Assembly (NCBI GenBank): GCA_016931255.1
Contig: JAFGFG010000006.1
Span: 1 to 64,000 of the forward strand
Direction of reading: 5' to 3'
DNA: 64,000 nt
From: Candidatus Aenigmatarchaeota archaeon
GTDB taxonomy: Archaea > Aenigmatarchaeota > Aenigmatarchaeia > QMZP01 > JAFGSV01
In this document: one piece after another, positions 38,177 through 48,822 of the stretch
Layout of the letters: every line of letters starts with the position of its first letter
Position numbering within the stretch: the stretch's first letter is position 1
Position numbers and translations under genes: made by a program
The notes under the pieces: model-generated
What the model was told of the DNA's origin: nothing
The model's input: only the letters and a program-made list of their open reading frames with translations
Databases searched by the model: none

Positions 38177-40768
38177 ATGCGCGACGAGTGGGAACGACTA
38201 AAGCTGACATCTGCATACAAGAAGCTTGAAAGCGGGAAAGACGGCATAACCGGTGATGAAGCAGCCATGAGGCTCGCAAAGCACGGAAAGAATGAAATAA
38301 CATCCACGAGCCATACATCTCCTTTGAGAATAATGATCTCCCAGTTCACATCGCCCCTGATAGTGATACTTATAGTCGCGGGACTGGTGTCGCTCGGCAT
38401 AGCGCTTCTTCCTGGTTCTGAACACACAATCATAGATTCGGCGCTCATACTGCTCATAGTCTTGGCTGTCGGTATTTCCGGTTTCTTTCAGGACTGGAAA
38501 GCTGAAAAGGCCATAGATGCGCTCAAAAAGATGTCCAGCCCGACAGCCAAAGTAATCAGAGACGGGACCATAATTTCAGTAAAAGCTGTTGACCTTGTTC
38601 CCGGTGATGTTGTAATAATCGAACCCGGAGACATCGTGCCTGCTGACGGAAAGATAATAGAATCCATGGGCATGATGATAGACGAGTCCATACTCACAGG
38701 AGAATCAAAGACTGTAAGAAAAGCTGCCGGGGATGTAGCCAGAATGAGCACGAGCCTCACATCCGGCCGCGGGAAGCTGCTGATTTTCGGGACAGGATTA
38801 CATACAGAAGTCGGAAGGCTCGCTGAGAAGATGGAAGAGATTGGCGAGACCAGGACACCCTTCCAGAATGAGCTGTCAGCTTTCAGCAAGAAAATATTCT
38901 GGATGGTGGGGATAATAGCAGCTGTCATGATGGCTGTGGGATATTTCAAATACGGATTATACGATGCATTCCTCATTTCCATATCCCTTGCTGTTGCTGC
39001 GATACCTGAGGGGCTTCCTGCAGTCGTGACACTGGCGCTCGCGCTTGGCGCAAAGTCCATGGCCAGTAACAACGCGCTGATAAGGAAACTGGCTGTAGCC
39101 GAGTCTGTAGGCTCTGTGAACGTCATATGCACAGACAAGACAGGCACACTAACGAAAAACAGAATGTCTGTCACAAAAATGTATTTCGATGATGTTGTTT
39201 TCGATTCTGCGGCACTGAATGATTCTGATAAGGGGAGAATGGAGAAGCTCATGCTCTGCGGCACACTGTGCAATGATTCGCGCTTCATGCAGGGTGACGG
39301 CACTGAAAGGAAGATGACAGGAGACCAGACCGAGGTGGCGATAGCTGAATTCGCAATAAATAACGGTGTAGACTATGATGGATTGAGGGGAAAATACAAG
39401 AGAATAAATGAGATTTCATTCACATCGAAGCGGAAGATGATGAGTGTGCTTTGCAGGCATCAAAATGAGAACGTTGTATTCACCAAGGGAGCTCCTGAGG
39501 TTGTTCTGAATCACTGCACGCGTATGCTTTTTGGAGGAAAGATTGTAAAGCTGGACAGGAAAAGAAAGGAGAAGATACTCAAGCAGAACACGCAATTTGC
39601 ATCGCATGCCCTCAGGGTTCTTGCTTTTTCATACAAGAAAGCCAGCGGCAGCATTTCCGAGGAAGAAATGGAAAGCGATATGATATTCATAGGTCTTGAG
39701 GGCATGCTGGACCCACCAAGGGATGAGGTGAAGGATGCCCTTGCTGACTGCGCAACCGCAGGCATAAGAGTCGTCATGATAACCGGTGACAACATAGAGA
39801 CAGCGAAGGCGATAGCCAATGAGATAGGGCTCAGCAGCACCAGCGCGATATCCGGCGATGACATCGGGAAGATGAGCGATGCAGACCTTCGGAAGGTGCT
39901 TGATGCAGGTGCCAATATTTTTGCCAGGACATCGCCTTTTGACAAGCTGAGGATACTTGAGATACTCCAAAAGGATAATCGTGTCATAATGACAGGAGAC
40001 GGCGTGAACGATGTGCTGGCACTGAAGAAGGCCGATGTCGGCATTGCAATGGGTGAGAGGGGCACGGAAGTGGCCAAGGAGGCGAGCGACATCATACTCC
40101 TCGACGACAACTTCACGAGCATAAGAAATGCTGTCCGAGAAGGCAGGCGCATATTCGACAACATAAGGAAGTTCGTGAATTACCTCCTCAGCTGCAATCT
40201 CGCAGAGGTGTTCGTTATCTTCCTGGGGACAATGATTTTCTCAATGAATGACCCCATAATGCTTCCGGTTCATATACTCTGGATAAACCTGCTCACTGAC
40301 GGAATGCCTGCACTTGCGCTTGGAGTAGACCCTGCGCTTCCGAATACAATGAAAAGAAAGCCAAGGGAAATCGGCGACAGCATACTCGACAGGAAAACAT
40401 TCTACAATGTAATGGCAATGGGTCTCAACATGGGAATAATCCTTCTTCTCGTATTCACAATGACACTTTCATCAGGACTGGAGACCGCAAGGACAACACT
40501 TTTCATGGGTTTCGTGTTATACGAGTTCATGAGAATAGCTGTCATAAGGCACCAGGAAGAGCTGGGAATCTTTGACAATAAGATGATTTTGGTCACACTT
40601 ATGGTGTCCCTGATACTCCAGTTGACAGTAATATACAGCCCGCTGAATGCATACTTCTCACTGGTTCCTCTTGGGTTATACGAGTGGTCAGTACTTCTGG
40701 CATTCGCTGCTGTCGGATGGATGACATCCATTGGCTTATCTAGGATTGTGACCAGAAAAACCAAATAA
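38177..40768 (+). CDS. P-type ATPase, probably Ca2+-transporting (P2A-like)
   Basis: ICTDKTGTLTKN, TGDGVNDVLALKKADVGIAMG, AVAAIPEGLPAVVTLALALG, NLLTDGMPALALG. Confidence 0.92.
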   Translation: MRDEWERLKLTSAYKKLESGKDGITGDEAAMRLAKHGKNEITSTSHTSPLRIMISQFTSPLIVILIVAGLVSLGIALLPGSEHTIIDSALILLIVLAVGISGFFQDWKAEKAIDALKKMSSPTAKVIRDGTIISVKAVDLVPGDVVIIEPGDIVPADGKIIESMGMMIDESILTGESKTVRKAAGDVARMSTSLTSGRGKLLIFGTGLHTEVGRLAEKMEEIGETRTPFQNELSAFSKKIFWMVGIIAAVMMAVGYFKYGLYDAFLISISLAVAAIPEGLPAVVTLALALGAKSMASNNALIRKLAVAESVGSVNVICTDKTGTLTKNRMSVTKMYFDDVVFDSAALNDSDKGRMEKLMLCGTLCNDSRFMQGDGTERKMTGDQTEVAIAEFAINNGVDYDGLRGKYKRINEISFTSKRKMMSVLCRHQNENVVFTKGAPEVVLNHCTRMLFGGKIVKLDRKRKEKILKQNTQFASHALRVLAFSYKKASGSISEEEMESDMIFIGLEGMLDPPRDEVKDALADCATAGIRVVMITGDNIETAKAIANEIGLSSTSAISGDDIGKMSDADLRKVLDAGANIFARTSPFDKLRILEILQKDNRVIMTGDGVNDVLALKKADVGIAMGERGTEVAKEASDIILLDDNFTSIRNAVREGRRIFDNIRKFVNYLLSCNLAEVFVIFLGTMIFSMNDPIMLPVHILWINLLTDGMPALALGVDPALPNTMKRKPREIGDSILDRKTFYNVMAMGLNMGIILLLVFTMTLSSGLETARTTLFMGFVLYEFMRIAVIRHQEELGIFDNKMILVTLMVSLILQLTVIYSPLNAYFSLVPLGLYEWSVLLAFAAVGWMTSIGLSRIVTRKTK

Positions 40769-40792
40769 AAGAAACATTCACAATGATTACTT

Positions 40793-41725
40793 ATGGAGTT
40801 TACAACAGATTTTATATTTTTTGCAATAGGACTTCTTGTCCTTCTCAAAGGAGCTTCCATTTTCACAGACAATGCCTCAAGGATAGCCAAGAGCATAGGT
40901 GTTTCAGATATAGTGATAGGGCTGACGTTGGTTGCATTCACCACGTCGCTCCCTGAGCTTGCTGTCAGCGTGCTGTCGGCTTTCAGGGGAATTCCCGGCA
41001 TAGCACTTGGAAATGTAATAGGGTCTAATATAGCCAACATAGGGCTTGTCCTTGGGATTGCAGCGATAGTCACACCGGGCATAGCCACGAGAAAGAGCGA
41101 GCTCAGGCAGAGCTACATAATGATTATCGTCACCTTCATAGCTACACTGTTCCTTTTAGATGGACTGACACCGATAGACGGTATAATCCTTATCGCAGGG
41201 CTGTTCGGTTATGTCTACTATCTCTACAAGGACAAAGACCTTAAGGAAAACATAATAGAGAAAATCGTTGACAGAAGCAGCCTTCCAAAGGGGCTGACGC
41301 TATGCCTGATAGGTGCAGCGGGCGTCCTCATTGGAGCTGAACTGATGGTCAGCGCAAGTACAAGCATCGCATCAGGATTCGGAATAACCGAATCTGTAAT
41401 AGGGCTTACTATCATAGCAATAGGGACATCGCTCCCTGAGATGGCAACATCCATAACAGCAGCTTTCAAGAAGCTCGAGGGGATTGCCTTGGGCAACATC
41501 ATAGGAAGCAACATATTCAATCTCATGATGGTGATGGGTCTCTCGGCAATAGCAGGTACAATGCCTGCAGACTTCTCCATAATATCGCAGAGTGTTCCTG
41601 TTATGATAATGTTATCTGTAATACTGGTTATACTCATGAAGACTGAAAACAAGCTTGGCCGTGTTGAAGGAATAGCACTCCTCTCGATATATTCCTTCTT
41701 CATATACATGAAGTTCTTCCTCTGA
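40793..41725 (+). CDS. CaCA family Na+/Ca2+ (cation) antiporter
   Basis: Two alpha repeats: GLTLVAFTTSLPELAVSV and GLTIIAIGTSLPEMATSI, each followed by G-N-[VI]-I-G-S-N-I. Confidence 0.92.
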   Translation: MEFTTDFIFFAIGLLVLLKGASIFTDNASRIAKSIGVSDIVIGLTLVAFTTSLPELAVSVLSAFRGIPGIALGNVIGSNIANIGLVLGIAAIVTPGIATRKSELRQSYIMIIVTFIATLFLLDGLTPIDGIILIAGLFGYVYYLYKDKDLKENIIEKIVDRSSLPKGLTLCLIGAAGVLIGAELMVSASTSIASGFGITESVIGLTIIAIGTSLPEMATSITAAFKKLEGIALGNIIGSNIFNLMMVMGLSAIAGTMPADFSIISQSVPVMIMLSVILVILMKTENKLGRVEGIALLSIYSFFIYMKFFL

Positions 41726-41764
41726 GATTACAGATTTAAACCTCTGCTCCAGAATTTACATAAT

Positions 41765-43972
41765 ATGAATCTGGACGATATTCTTATCAGGCTGGGCCTA
41801 AAGGAGGAATCGAAGGCCAAGTCCGCCATGAATTTTGTTATCAAGAACTGGTGGGTATGGTGTCTCATAGCCATAACAGTGTTCTCGTTCTGGACAAGGA
41901 TGATACCTGCGAAGTACGGCGAGCTCCAGGCGCTTGACCCATTCTACGCATACAGAATAAACGAGCTGATGCTTCAAAACAACCTTCAGGTGCCTGAATT
42001 CGACCCGATAAGGTACTGGCCTGATGGTGTCCCGATTGAGAAATACGGGCCGCTGATGTACTTCTATGTGCCTGTGATGCTGTACGTAGCCATGGGCTCA
42101 GTAGGCATCACTATGACATACCTGAACTTCGCCATAATGTATCCCGCTCTCATGGGTGCTCTTTCCGTATTAATAATGTTCTTCCTCGCAAGGGAGATAT
42201 TCGATGACAAAAACGCAGGCCTCTTCAGTGCATTCTTCCTTGCGACTGTTCCGGGATACATTGCCCGTACATCAGCAGGATTCTTCGACAAGGAAGCAAC
42301 AGGAGGGACATTCCTGCTTCTTGCTATCCTCTTGTTTGTGCTGGCATACAAGAGGAACTCATGGAAATACGGTGCACTTTCCGCAATAGCAGTCTTTGTT
42401 TCAATGGGCTCATGGGGCGGCGCGCAGTTCATCATATACATAGTTTCGATTTTCGCCGTAGTCATGTTGCTGTTAAACAAGTTCAGCAGGAACATGATAC
42501 CATCGGTAATATTTGTGCTTCTTTCAGCAGTTGCCACACAGCGCCTTTTCCTAGGTCTTGACCTGACAATCGAGCAGATTATCGCGATTGTGACAATTTT
42601 AATGATTCTCATACGATATGCTGCAGAGCGTTATGAAATAATCAAAAAGGAACAGTTCATCTACATCGCGCCTGTGATAATTGTTTCAATCATACTCTTC
42701 ATGCTTGTCGGCTCCATGTTCTCAGACACCCTGTGGTACATGGTAAACAGGGCGATAGGCCTTGTTGTAATTTCAGAACAAGGTGTCATAGCAAGCACAG
42801 TTGCAGAGCAGATGCCAGGCTCATGGAGCGATATAACATCCAGGACTGACATAGGATTCGGGCTGAACATACTTCCGGCACTTGCGCCTTACAGCATGCT
42901 CCTGAGTGTGTGGTTCCTGATGATGCTTGGCATAATTTTTGCCGCATATACTGTCTACACTGAAAAGAACATGCTGATCATGATACCTGTCTTCTGGCTG
43001 CTGATGTCCGTGCAGACAGTGTTATACATGGTCAGGCTCGTCTTCTTCCTCGGGCCGCCTGCTGCGATAATGGCCGGCTACTGCGTGGCTCAGCTCATTA
43101 AGCTCCTGATGAAATACAACTTCACAGCGTCCGTAAAAGGCAAAGACATCAAGCTGCTGGCCATTCCGCTGGTGATTTTCGTCTCGCTTGTGATACTTTC
43201 CAATGCGGTCACAGGATACGTGTTCTGCAACTCTCTTGGCCCGTCCTACAACCAGTACTGGGATGAATCAATGACATTCATGAAGGAGAACACCGCAGCG
43301 AATGCGTCAATACTTTCATGGTGGGACTTCGGCTACTGGTTCCAGACAAGGGGAGAGCGCCCGAGCATAGCGGACGGCGGAAACATAAACGGCACTGTCA
43401 ATCACCAGATAGCTGAATGGTACATTGACAGGAGCGACAACTGGACATCTTACAGAAGCTGGCTGAAAAGCAAGCAGGTTGACTACATACTCATGGACTA
43501 TACGCTTCCGGGAAAATACGGCGCCATATCCAAGATAGGCACCCACGGGAAAACCATCATAGGAATGCTGCAGATGCAGTATACAGGCGAATATCCGCAG
43601 GAGAACAAGACAATAGCTGAATTCAAGTCCGGCCAGTATGTGGTGTGGCTGCCCATGGGCTCAGGCGGAAACGTGGTAGGGGCACCACTTTTCATGGTCA
43701 CGAACGGGGAGCAGTACCTTGGAAGGAGCTACATACAGGACATGTGCACCACCAATGGAATAATAAGGATACCTGTTGAGGACGAGTCGAGCATAATACC
43801 GGGATGCGTAACCATAACATCTTATGGACTCTTTTACATACCACCGGAAGCGGAGTTCTCGACATTCACGAACCTCATGTTCATGGACGGCTACGGCATA
43901 CCGGACGTGGAGAAGGTGTTCGACAACCAGCTGATAAAGATATACAGGCTTGAGATAAACGAGAGCATTTAA
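41765..43972 (+). CDS. aglB: Oligosaccharyltransferase (STT3/AglB)
   Basis: Polytopic N-terminus with RTSAGFFDKEATGG; catalytic WWDFGYWFQTRGERPSIADGG. Confidence 0.93.
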   Translation: MNLDDILIRLGLKEESKAKSAMNFVIKNWWVWCLIAITVFSFWTRMIPAKYGELQALDPFYAYRINELMLQNNLQVPEFDPIRYWPDGVPIEKYGPLMYFYVPVMLYVAMGSVGITMTYLNFAIMYPALMGALSVLIMFFLAREIFDDKNAGLFSAFFLATVPGYIARTSAGFFDKEATGGTFLLLAILLFVLAYKRNSWKYGALSAIAVFVSMGSWGGAQFIIYIVSIFAVVMLLLNKFSRNMIPSVIFVLLSAVATQRLFLGLDLTIEQIIAIVTILMILIRYAAERYEIIKKEQFIYIAPVIIVSIILFMLVGSMFSDTLWYMVNRAIGLVVISEQGVIASTVAEQMPGSWSDITSRTDIGFGLNILPALAPYSMLLSVWFLMMLGIIFAAYTVYTEKNMLIMIPVFWLLMSVQTVLYMVRLVFFLGPPAAIMAGYCVAQLIKLLMKYNFTASVKGKDIKLLAIPLVIFVSLVILSNAVTGYVFCNSLGPSYNQYWDESMTFMKENTAANASILSWWDFGYWFQTRGERPSIADGGNINGTVNHQIAEWYIDRSDNWTSYRSWLKSKQVDYILMDYTLPGKYGAISKIGTHGKTIIGMLQMQYTGEYPQENKTIAEFKSGQYVVWLPMGSGGNVVGAPLFMVTNGEQYLGRSYIQDMCTTNGIIRIPVEDESSIIPGCVTITSYGLFYIPPEAEFSTFTNLMFMDGYGIPDVEKVFDNQLIKIYRLEINESI

Positions 43973-44988
43973 CTGGACGGCGACCAGATTGACAGGGCTA
44001 TAAGCGCAAGCACAAACTCTGTGAGGAAGACCATAAGAACTACGTCCCTTTCATAGACCTTCTTTTTGAACACCTTCAGGAGCTTTATCATCAGGTGCGT
44101 GAAATCATAGACCTTTCCGTAAGGCATGTCAAGGCTTCCGTCCTTGTTCACCTTTCCGAAAGCTTCGATATTATTCACCTTGTCTATAAACCTGAATCTC
44201 ACGAACATGAGGACATCGAAAAAGAAGGGAATGAAAAGTATCAAAGCGAATTTCTCCATGTTTCCGAGAATTGCCACCACAGCTATTGTCGCGCCGACTG
44301 CATATGTCAGGCTGTCCCCCGGGAAGATACGTGCAGGGACCTTATTGAACCAGAGGAATGCAAGAAGCGAAAAAGCCACTATAAGAGCTATCATGCTGAC
44401 CCATCCTGCTCCGGACAGCCATGAAATCAGTGCCAGTGTCGAAAGTATTATTGCGCCTGTGCCGGCTTCCATTCCGTTGTACCCGGCGAGCATGTTATAT
44501 CCGTTGGTTGCCCCTATTATTCCCAGAGGCACCAGCAAAAGCGGGAAGAACATACCAAAGTCAACGAAACCGAGGAACGGTATGTTCATGATGGATTCTC
44601 CTGCATTCACAATTGCTAGCGGTATGGCTATGGGGATTGTCAGAAGGACTTTTGTCCGCTGCGTCATGCCGGACTTCCAACCGAGAATGTCATCTATGAA
44701 ACCGACGAATCCTGCAAGAAGTATGGTTGTCAGCGCAGCGAATATCTCAACAGCACCCACTTCTGATGAAAAATAGAATGTGTTCAGGAATATGTAAATC
44801 AGTATGCCTGAAACAGCGCCGGCGATTACCGTGACGCCGCCCGCCTCAGGAACTTTCCGCCTGTCATACTTGTTCATGTCCTTTCCCTCGAGTCCCATTC
44901 CCGTTGCCTTATTCATCCATCTGGGCACCAAAAGGAATGTCGTCAGGAATGACACGGAGAGGCATATGAAGAGTGTTAAATCAGCCAT
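43969..44988 (-). CDS. Glycosyltransferase family 4 (MraY/WecA-like) phospho-N-acetylhexosamine transferase
   Basis: GFIDDILGWKSG, GATNGYNMLAGYNGMEAGTGAI, FNKVPARIFPGDSLTYAVG. Confidence 0.9.
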   Translation of the reverse strand: MADLTLFICLSVSFLTTFLLVPRWMNKATGMGLEGKDMNKYDRRKVPEAGGVTVIAGAVSGILIYIFLNTFYFSSEVGAVEIFAALTTILLAGFVGFIDDILGWKSGMTQRTKVLLTIPIAIPLAIVNAGESIMNIPFLGFVDFGMFFPLLLVPLGIIGATNGYNMLAGYNGMEAGTGAIILSTLALISWLSGAGWVSMIALIVAFSLLAFLWFNKVPARIFPGDSLTYAVGATIAVVAILGNMEKFALILFIPFFFDVLMFVRFRFIDKVNNIEAFGKVNKDGSLDMPYGKVYDFTHLMIKLLKVFKKKVYERDVVLMVFLTEFVLALIALSIWSPSS

Positions 44989-45570
44989 TCAATCACCGCA
45001 CAGTAAGTATACATCTTCGGGTATTTCAAAAACCTTGCCGCATTTCACGCACTTCATGGCAACGTTTCTCCCTTTATTACTGCTCTTCTCGGCATCATTT
45101 CCGCATGAGCAGACAAAGCCTCTGACTTTCGCAGGATTGCCGTATACAAGCGCATTCTGCGGGACATCTCTTGTTACAACAGAGCCTGACCCTACCATGC
45201 AGTCGCTTCCAAGTGTGACACCGCACAGTATCGTGGAATTGGCGCCGATTGATGCCCCGTCCATTACAGTTGTCCTGACGATTTCCCATTTTCCTGCAGA
45301 CCTCGGCCTCTTGTCATTCGTGAATGCAACATGCGGACCTATGAAGCATCCGTTGCCTATCTCAACACCCTGGAATATGGAAGCCTTGTTGCCTATTTTA
45401 ACAGCATTTCCTATCTTTACATTCTGGTCTATGTATACGCAGTGCCCGATGTTGCAGTTCTTTCCTATCACAGCTGTTCCCCTGACATGGGAATAATGCC
45501 ATATGTTCGTGCCGCTGCCAATTATCGCGCCTTCGTCCACTGTCGCTGTTTCATGAGCATTCACAATCAT
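44989..45570 (-). CDS. Left-handed beta-helix (hexapeptide) N-acetyltransferase, WbpD-like
   Basis: Hexapeptide repeats; AFTNDKRPRS; GSGSVVTRDVPQNALVYGNPAKVRGFVCSCG. Confidence 0.88.
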   Translation of the reverse strand: MIVNAHETATVDEGAIIGSGTNIWHYSHVRGTAVIGKNCNIGHCVYIDQNVKIGNAVKIGNKASIFQGVEIGNGCFIGPHVAFTNDKRPRSAGKWEIVRTTVMDGASIGANSTILCGVTLGSDCMVGSGSVVTRDVPQNALVYGNPAKVRGFVCSCGNDAEKSSNKGRNVAMKCVKCGKVFEIPEDVYLLCGD

Positions 45571-46548
45571 TCATCCACCTTCTATTGATTTCATTACCCT
45601 TTCGATTATTTTAAGGACTTCCAGCCCGTCCTCGCCCGTGACAAGCGGCTTCCCGCCTTTTCTTATGGCGCTAATGAAGTTCTGAAGTTCAGCCTTGAGA
45701 GGCTCGTATTTCTTCACATCAACTGATATCTCTATGGAGTCGCCGAAGCGGAGAACGAAATCCCCGAACTCATCGTATGTCTTCTCATATACATTCTCAT
45801 GCAGCCTGAGTGCCTGTGTTATGTAATTGAGGCTCGCGTATCCCTTAGTGCCTGTCACATTCAGCATCCTTATCTTCACAGGCGTTATCCAGTTAACCTC
45901 TATGAAACCGTTCGTGCCGTTGTACTTCATGAATATGTCCGCATAGTCCTCGCGGTCGTTTATCAGCGCTTTCCCACCGGATGCATGGATGTCCTGCGGT
46001 TCCTTTCCTATGAGATACCTGAAAACATCTATATCATGAACAGCTATGTCGAGTATGACATTCGCGTCCTTTATCCTTGGCGGAAAGAGGCCGACCCTTC
46101 TTGCTATTATCGATGTGACCTTTCCGAGCTTTCCGCTGTCTATTATCTTCTTGAGTTCCTGCACAGCGGGGTTGAACCTTTCGATATGCCCGACAGCAAG
46201 TACGACACCTGCTTTTTCAGCAGCCTCTACAAGCTCTTTTGCTTTCTTCACGTTCTCTGCAAGCGGCTTTTCTATCAGAAGGTTTTTTCCATGCCTTATC
46301 ACTTCCATCCCAATCTCATAATGGAGCGATGTCGGCACGCATACGGAAACAGCATCTATGTCTCTGGAGAGAAGCTTTTTGTAATCCCTGAAATATCTGC
46401 ATTTGTGCTTTCCGGATATCTCCTTTCCTGTCTTCTCGTCCTTGTCGGATATGCCGACAAGCTCAACTGAGTCAAGTTCCGAGTATACCCTGGCATGGTT
46501 CTTTCCCATGGCACCTGTTCCTATAACACCGACTTTCATTGAAATCAT
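45571..46548 (-). CDS. Gfo/Idh/MocA family oxidoreductase (WbpB-like)
   Basis: KVGVIGTGAMGKNHARVYSELDSVELVGISD; LLIEKPLAENVKKAKELVEAA. Confidence 0.9.
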   Translation of the reverse strand: MISMKVGVIGTGAMGKNHARVYSELDSVELVGISDKDEKTGKEISGKHKCRYFRDYKKLLSRDIDAVSVCVPTSLHYEIGMEVIRHGKNLLIEKPLAENVKKAKELVEAAEKAGVVLAVGHIERFNPAVQELKKIIDSGKLGKVTSIIARRVGLFPPRIKDANVILDIAVHDIDVFRYLIGKEPQDIHASGGKALINDREDYADIFMKYNGTNGFIEVNWITPVKIRMLNVTGTKGYASLNYITQALRLHENVYEKTYDEFGDFVLRFGDSIEISVDVKKYEPLKAELQNFISAIRKGGKPLVTGEDGLEVLKIIERVMKSIEGG

Positions 46549-47630
46549 CTGAAACCTTTAACAACTTCCACTATTTTCCCTAGGTCAGCCTTTGTCAGAA
46601 GCGGATGCACAGGAAGGGATATCACACGCTTCGAGACAGACTCTGACACAGGGCATAAGCCTTCCTTATATCCAAGTTCCTGGTATGCAGGCTGCATATA
46701 CGAAGGTTTCGGATAATACACCCTTGCGCCTACCCCGTTCTTGTTGAGGTAGTCGAATAAGCTGTCCCGCAGCGCCCCGTCAACCTTCACTGTGTACTGA
46801 TGCCACACATGGGAGCATCCTTCTTCTGTGAACGGCACCTCAAGCCATTCAATGCCTTTCAGCTTTTCTGAAAGGTAAGAAGCGTTCTCACGCCTTTTTG
46901 CAGTCATCATGCGGAGCCTGCTGAACTGACCGAGTCCTATGGCTGCCTCGATGTTGGTCATGCGGTTGTTATAGCCTACCATGATATGGTCATACCTGTT
47001 TACCTGTCCCTGGTTTATTATGACGCGGGATTTTTCAGCTATGGCGTCATTGTCTGTCATTATCATGCCGCCCTCTCCTGTCACCATGTTCTTGGTTGCA
47101 TAGAATGAGAATGCGGACACATCACCAATTGAGCCGACTTTCTTTCCTTTGTATTCAGCCCCATGCGCCTGGGCGCAGTCCTCTATCAGTAAAAGGTCAT
47201 TATCATCGCATATCTTCCGTATCTCATTCATCCTGCACGGCTGGCCGTAAAGATGCACAACAAGCACAGCCTTTGTCTTGTCAGTTATCTTCGATACAAT
47301 GCTGACTGGGTCAATATTGAATGTCCTTTCATCTATGTCAGCGAAAACCACCTTTGCCCTGCTGTAAAGAATGGCATTGGATGAGGCTATGAATGTGAAA
47401 GGCGTTGTTATCACCTCGTCGCCGGGCCCTATGCCTGCAGCCTCAACAGCTGTTGTCAGCGCTGACGTTCCGGACGAGCACGATATCCCGTGCTTCGTGC
47501 CTATGAATGAAGCAAAATTCTCCTCGAACTTGCTGACATATGCTCCCTGTGTCAGCGCCCCTGATTTCAGGACTTCTGTAACTAACTCTATTTCTTTCCT
47601 TCTTATGTCGGGTTTTGCTATCTGTATCAT
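46545..47630 (-). CDS. DegT/DnrJ/EryC1/StrS aminotransferase (WbpE-like)
   Basis: TPFTFIASSNAILYSRAKVVFADID, LLIEDCAQAHGAEYKGKKVGSIGDVSAFSFYATKNMVTGEGGMI. Confidence 0.92.
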   Translation of the reverse strand: MIQIAKPDIRRKEIELVTEVLKSGALTQGAYVSKFEENFASFIGTKHGISCSSGTSALTTAVEAAGIGPGDEVITTPFTFIASSNAILYSRAKVVFADIDERTFNIDPVSIVSKITDKTKAVLVVHLYGQPCRMNEIRKICDDNDLLLIEDCAQAHGAEYKGKKVGSIGDVSAFSFYATKNMVTGEGGMIMTDNDAIAEKSRVIINQGQVNRYDHIMVGYNNRMTNIEAAIGLGQFSRLRMMTAKRRENASYLSEKLKGIEWLEVPFTEEGCSHVWHQYTVKVDGALRDSLFDYLNKNGVGARVYYPKPSYMQPAYQELGYKEGLCPVSESVSKRVISLPVHPLLTKADLGKIVEVVKGFR

Positions 47631-47781
47631 ACGCCTTACAAATAAAACATATCTTCCCTTTAAAAATGGATTTTCCCAAATTATGCCCATTTTGAGACAG
47701 TCTATCGTCGAACCTTTACTTTAACATTTAAAAAGCATGGACAGACGATTAATTAAAATCGCGTTTTGGACGTGCAGTGAT

Positions 47782-48822
47782 ATGAAAGCAGGAATAGTCG
47801 GTTACGGCGCATACATCCCGAGGCTGAGGATAAAATCAAGCAACATAGCCAAGGTATGGAGCGCTGACCCTGAACTCGAAGCGAAGATGATTAATGAGAA
47901 AACAGTTCCCAATATGGACGAGGACTGCGCAACAATGGCAGTTGAGGCAGCGAGAAGCGCAATCCTGAGAGCTGGCATAGATCCCATGAAGATAGGCGCT
48001 GTTTACATTGGCTCGGAATCCCATCCTTATGTTGTCAAGAGCACTTCATCAATAATTGGCGAAGCTGTCGGGGCAACACCCAATATGATGGCAGCTGACC
48101 TTGAATTCGCCTGCAAAGCAGGAACATCCGCAATCCAGATAGTGAACAGCCATGTCCTTGCTGGAAAGATAGAATACGGGCTTGCAGGAGGCTCTGACAC
48201 TGCGCAGGGAAGACCAGGTGACGCACTTGAATATACAGCAGCTGCAGGCGCTGCCATGTTTGTTGTTGGAAAGAAGGATGTTGTCGCAACCATTGACAGC
48301 ACATTATCATATGTCACGGACACACCTGATTTCTGGAGAAGGGAAGGGGAAGAGTTCCCAAGACACGGCGGAAGGTTCACTGGCGAGCCTGGGTATTTCA
48401 AGCACATACTCGGGGCAACTGAAGGCATACTATCTGAAACAGGCACAACTGTGAAGGACTACGATTATTTCGTGTTCCACCAGCCCAATGCCAAGTTCCC
48501 GCTTTCAGCTGCAAAAATGCTAGGGATACCGAAGGAGAAGGTCCTGACGGGTTTACTGTTCCCTAAAATAGGCAACACTTATTCAGCAGCATCCATACTC
48601 GGATTATGCAATGTGCTTGATACAGCCACGCCCGGCTCGAGGATACTCATGACATCATTCGGCTCCGGCGCAGGCTCTGACTCCTTCACAATGACAGTCA
48701 CTGACAAAATAGGGGATAGAAGAGACATGGCAGCTCCTGTGAGCCAGATGATAGAAAGGAAGGAGTACATAGACTATGCCACTTATGCGAGGTACAAGGA
48801 AAAGATAAAGGGTGTTTTATGA
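47782..48822 (+). CDS. Hydroxymethylglutaryl-CoA synthase
   Basis: MKAGIVGYGAYIPRLRI; ADLEFACKAGTSAIQI; YFVFHQPNAKFPLSAAKMLGIPKEK. Confidence 0.93.
   Translation: MKAGIVGYGAYIPRLRIKSSNIAKVWSADPELEAKMINEKTVPNMDEDCATMAVEAARSAILRAGIDPMKIGAVYIGSESHPYVVKSTSSIIGEAVGATPNMMAADLEFACKAGTSAIQIVNSHVLAGKIEYGLAGGSDTAQGRPGDALEYTAAAGAAMFVVGKKDVVATIDSTLSYVTDTPDFWRREGEEFPRHGGRFTGEPGYFKHILGATEGILSETGTTVKDYDYFVFHQPNAKFPLSAAKMLGIPKEKVLTGLLFPKIGNTYSAASILGLCNVLDTATPGSRILMTSFGSGAGSDSFTMTVTDKIGDRRDMAAPVSQMIERKEYIDYATYARYKEKIKGVL

Noticed and set aside
38488-40164. Minus-strand ORFs of 271 and 217 aa inside the P-type ATPase
   Set aside because: Ser/Pro-rich antisense shadows of a strongly conserved gene.
44126-46470. 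Plus-strand ORFs of 216, 230 and 223 aa opposite glycan genes
   Set aside because: Overlap well-supported minus-strand genes; no recognisable motifs.
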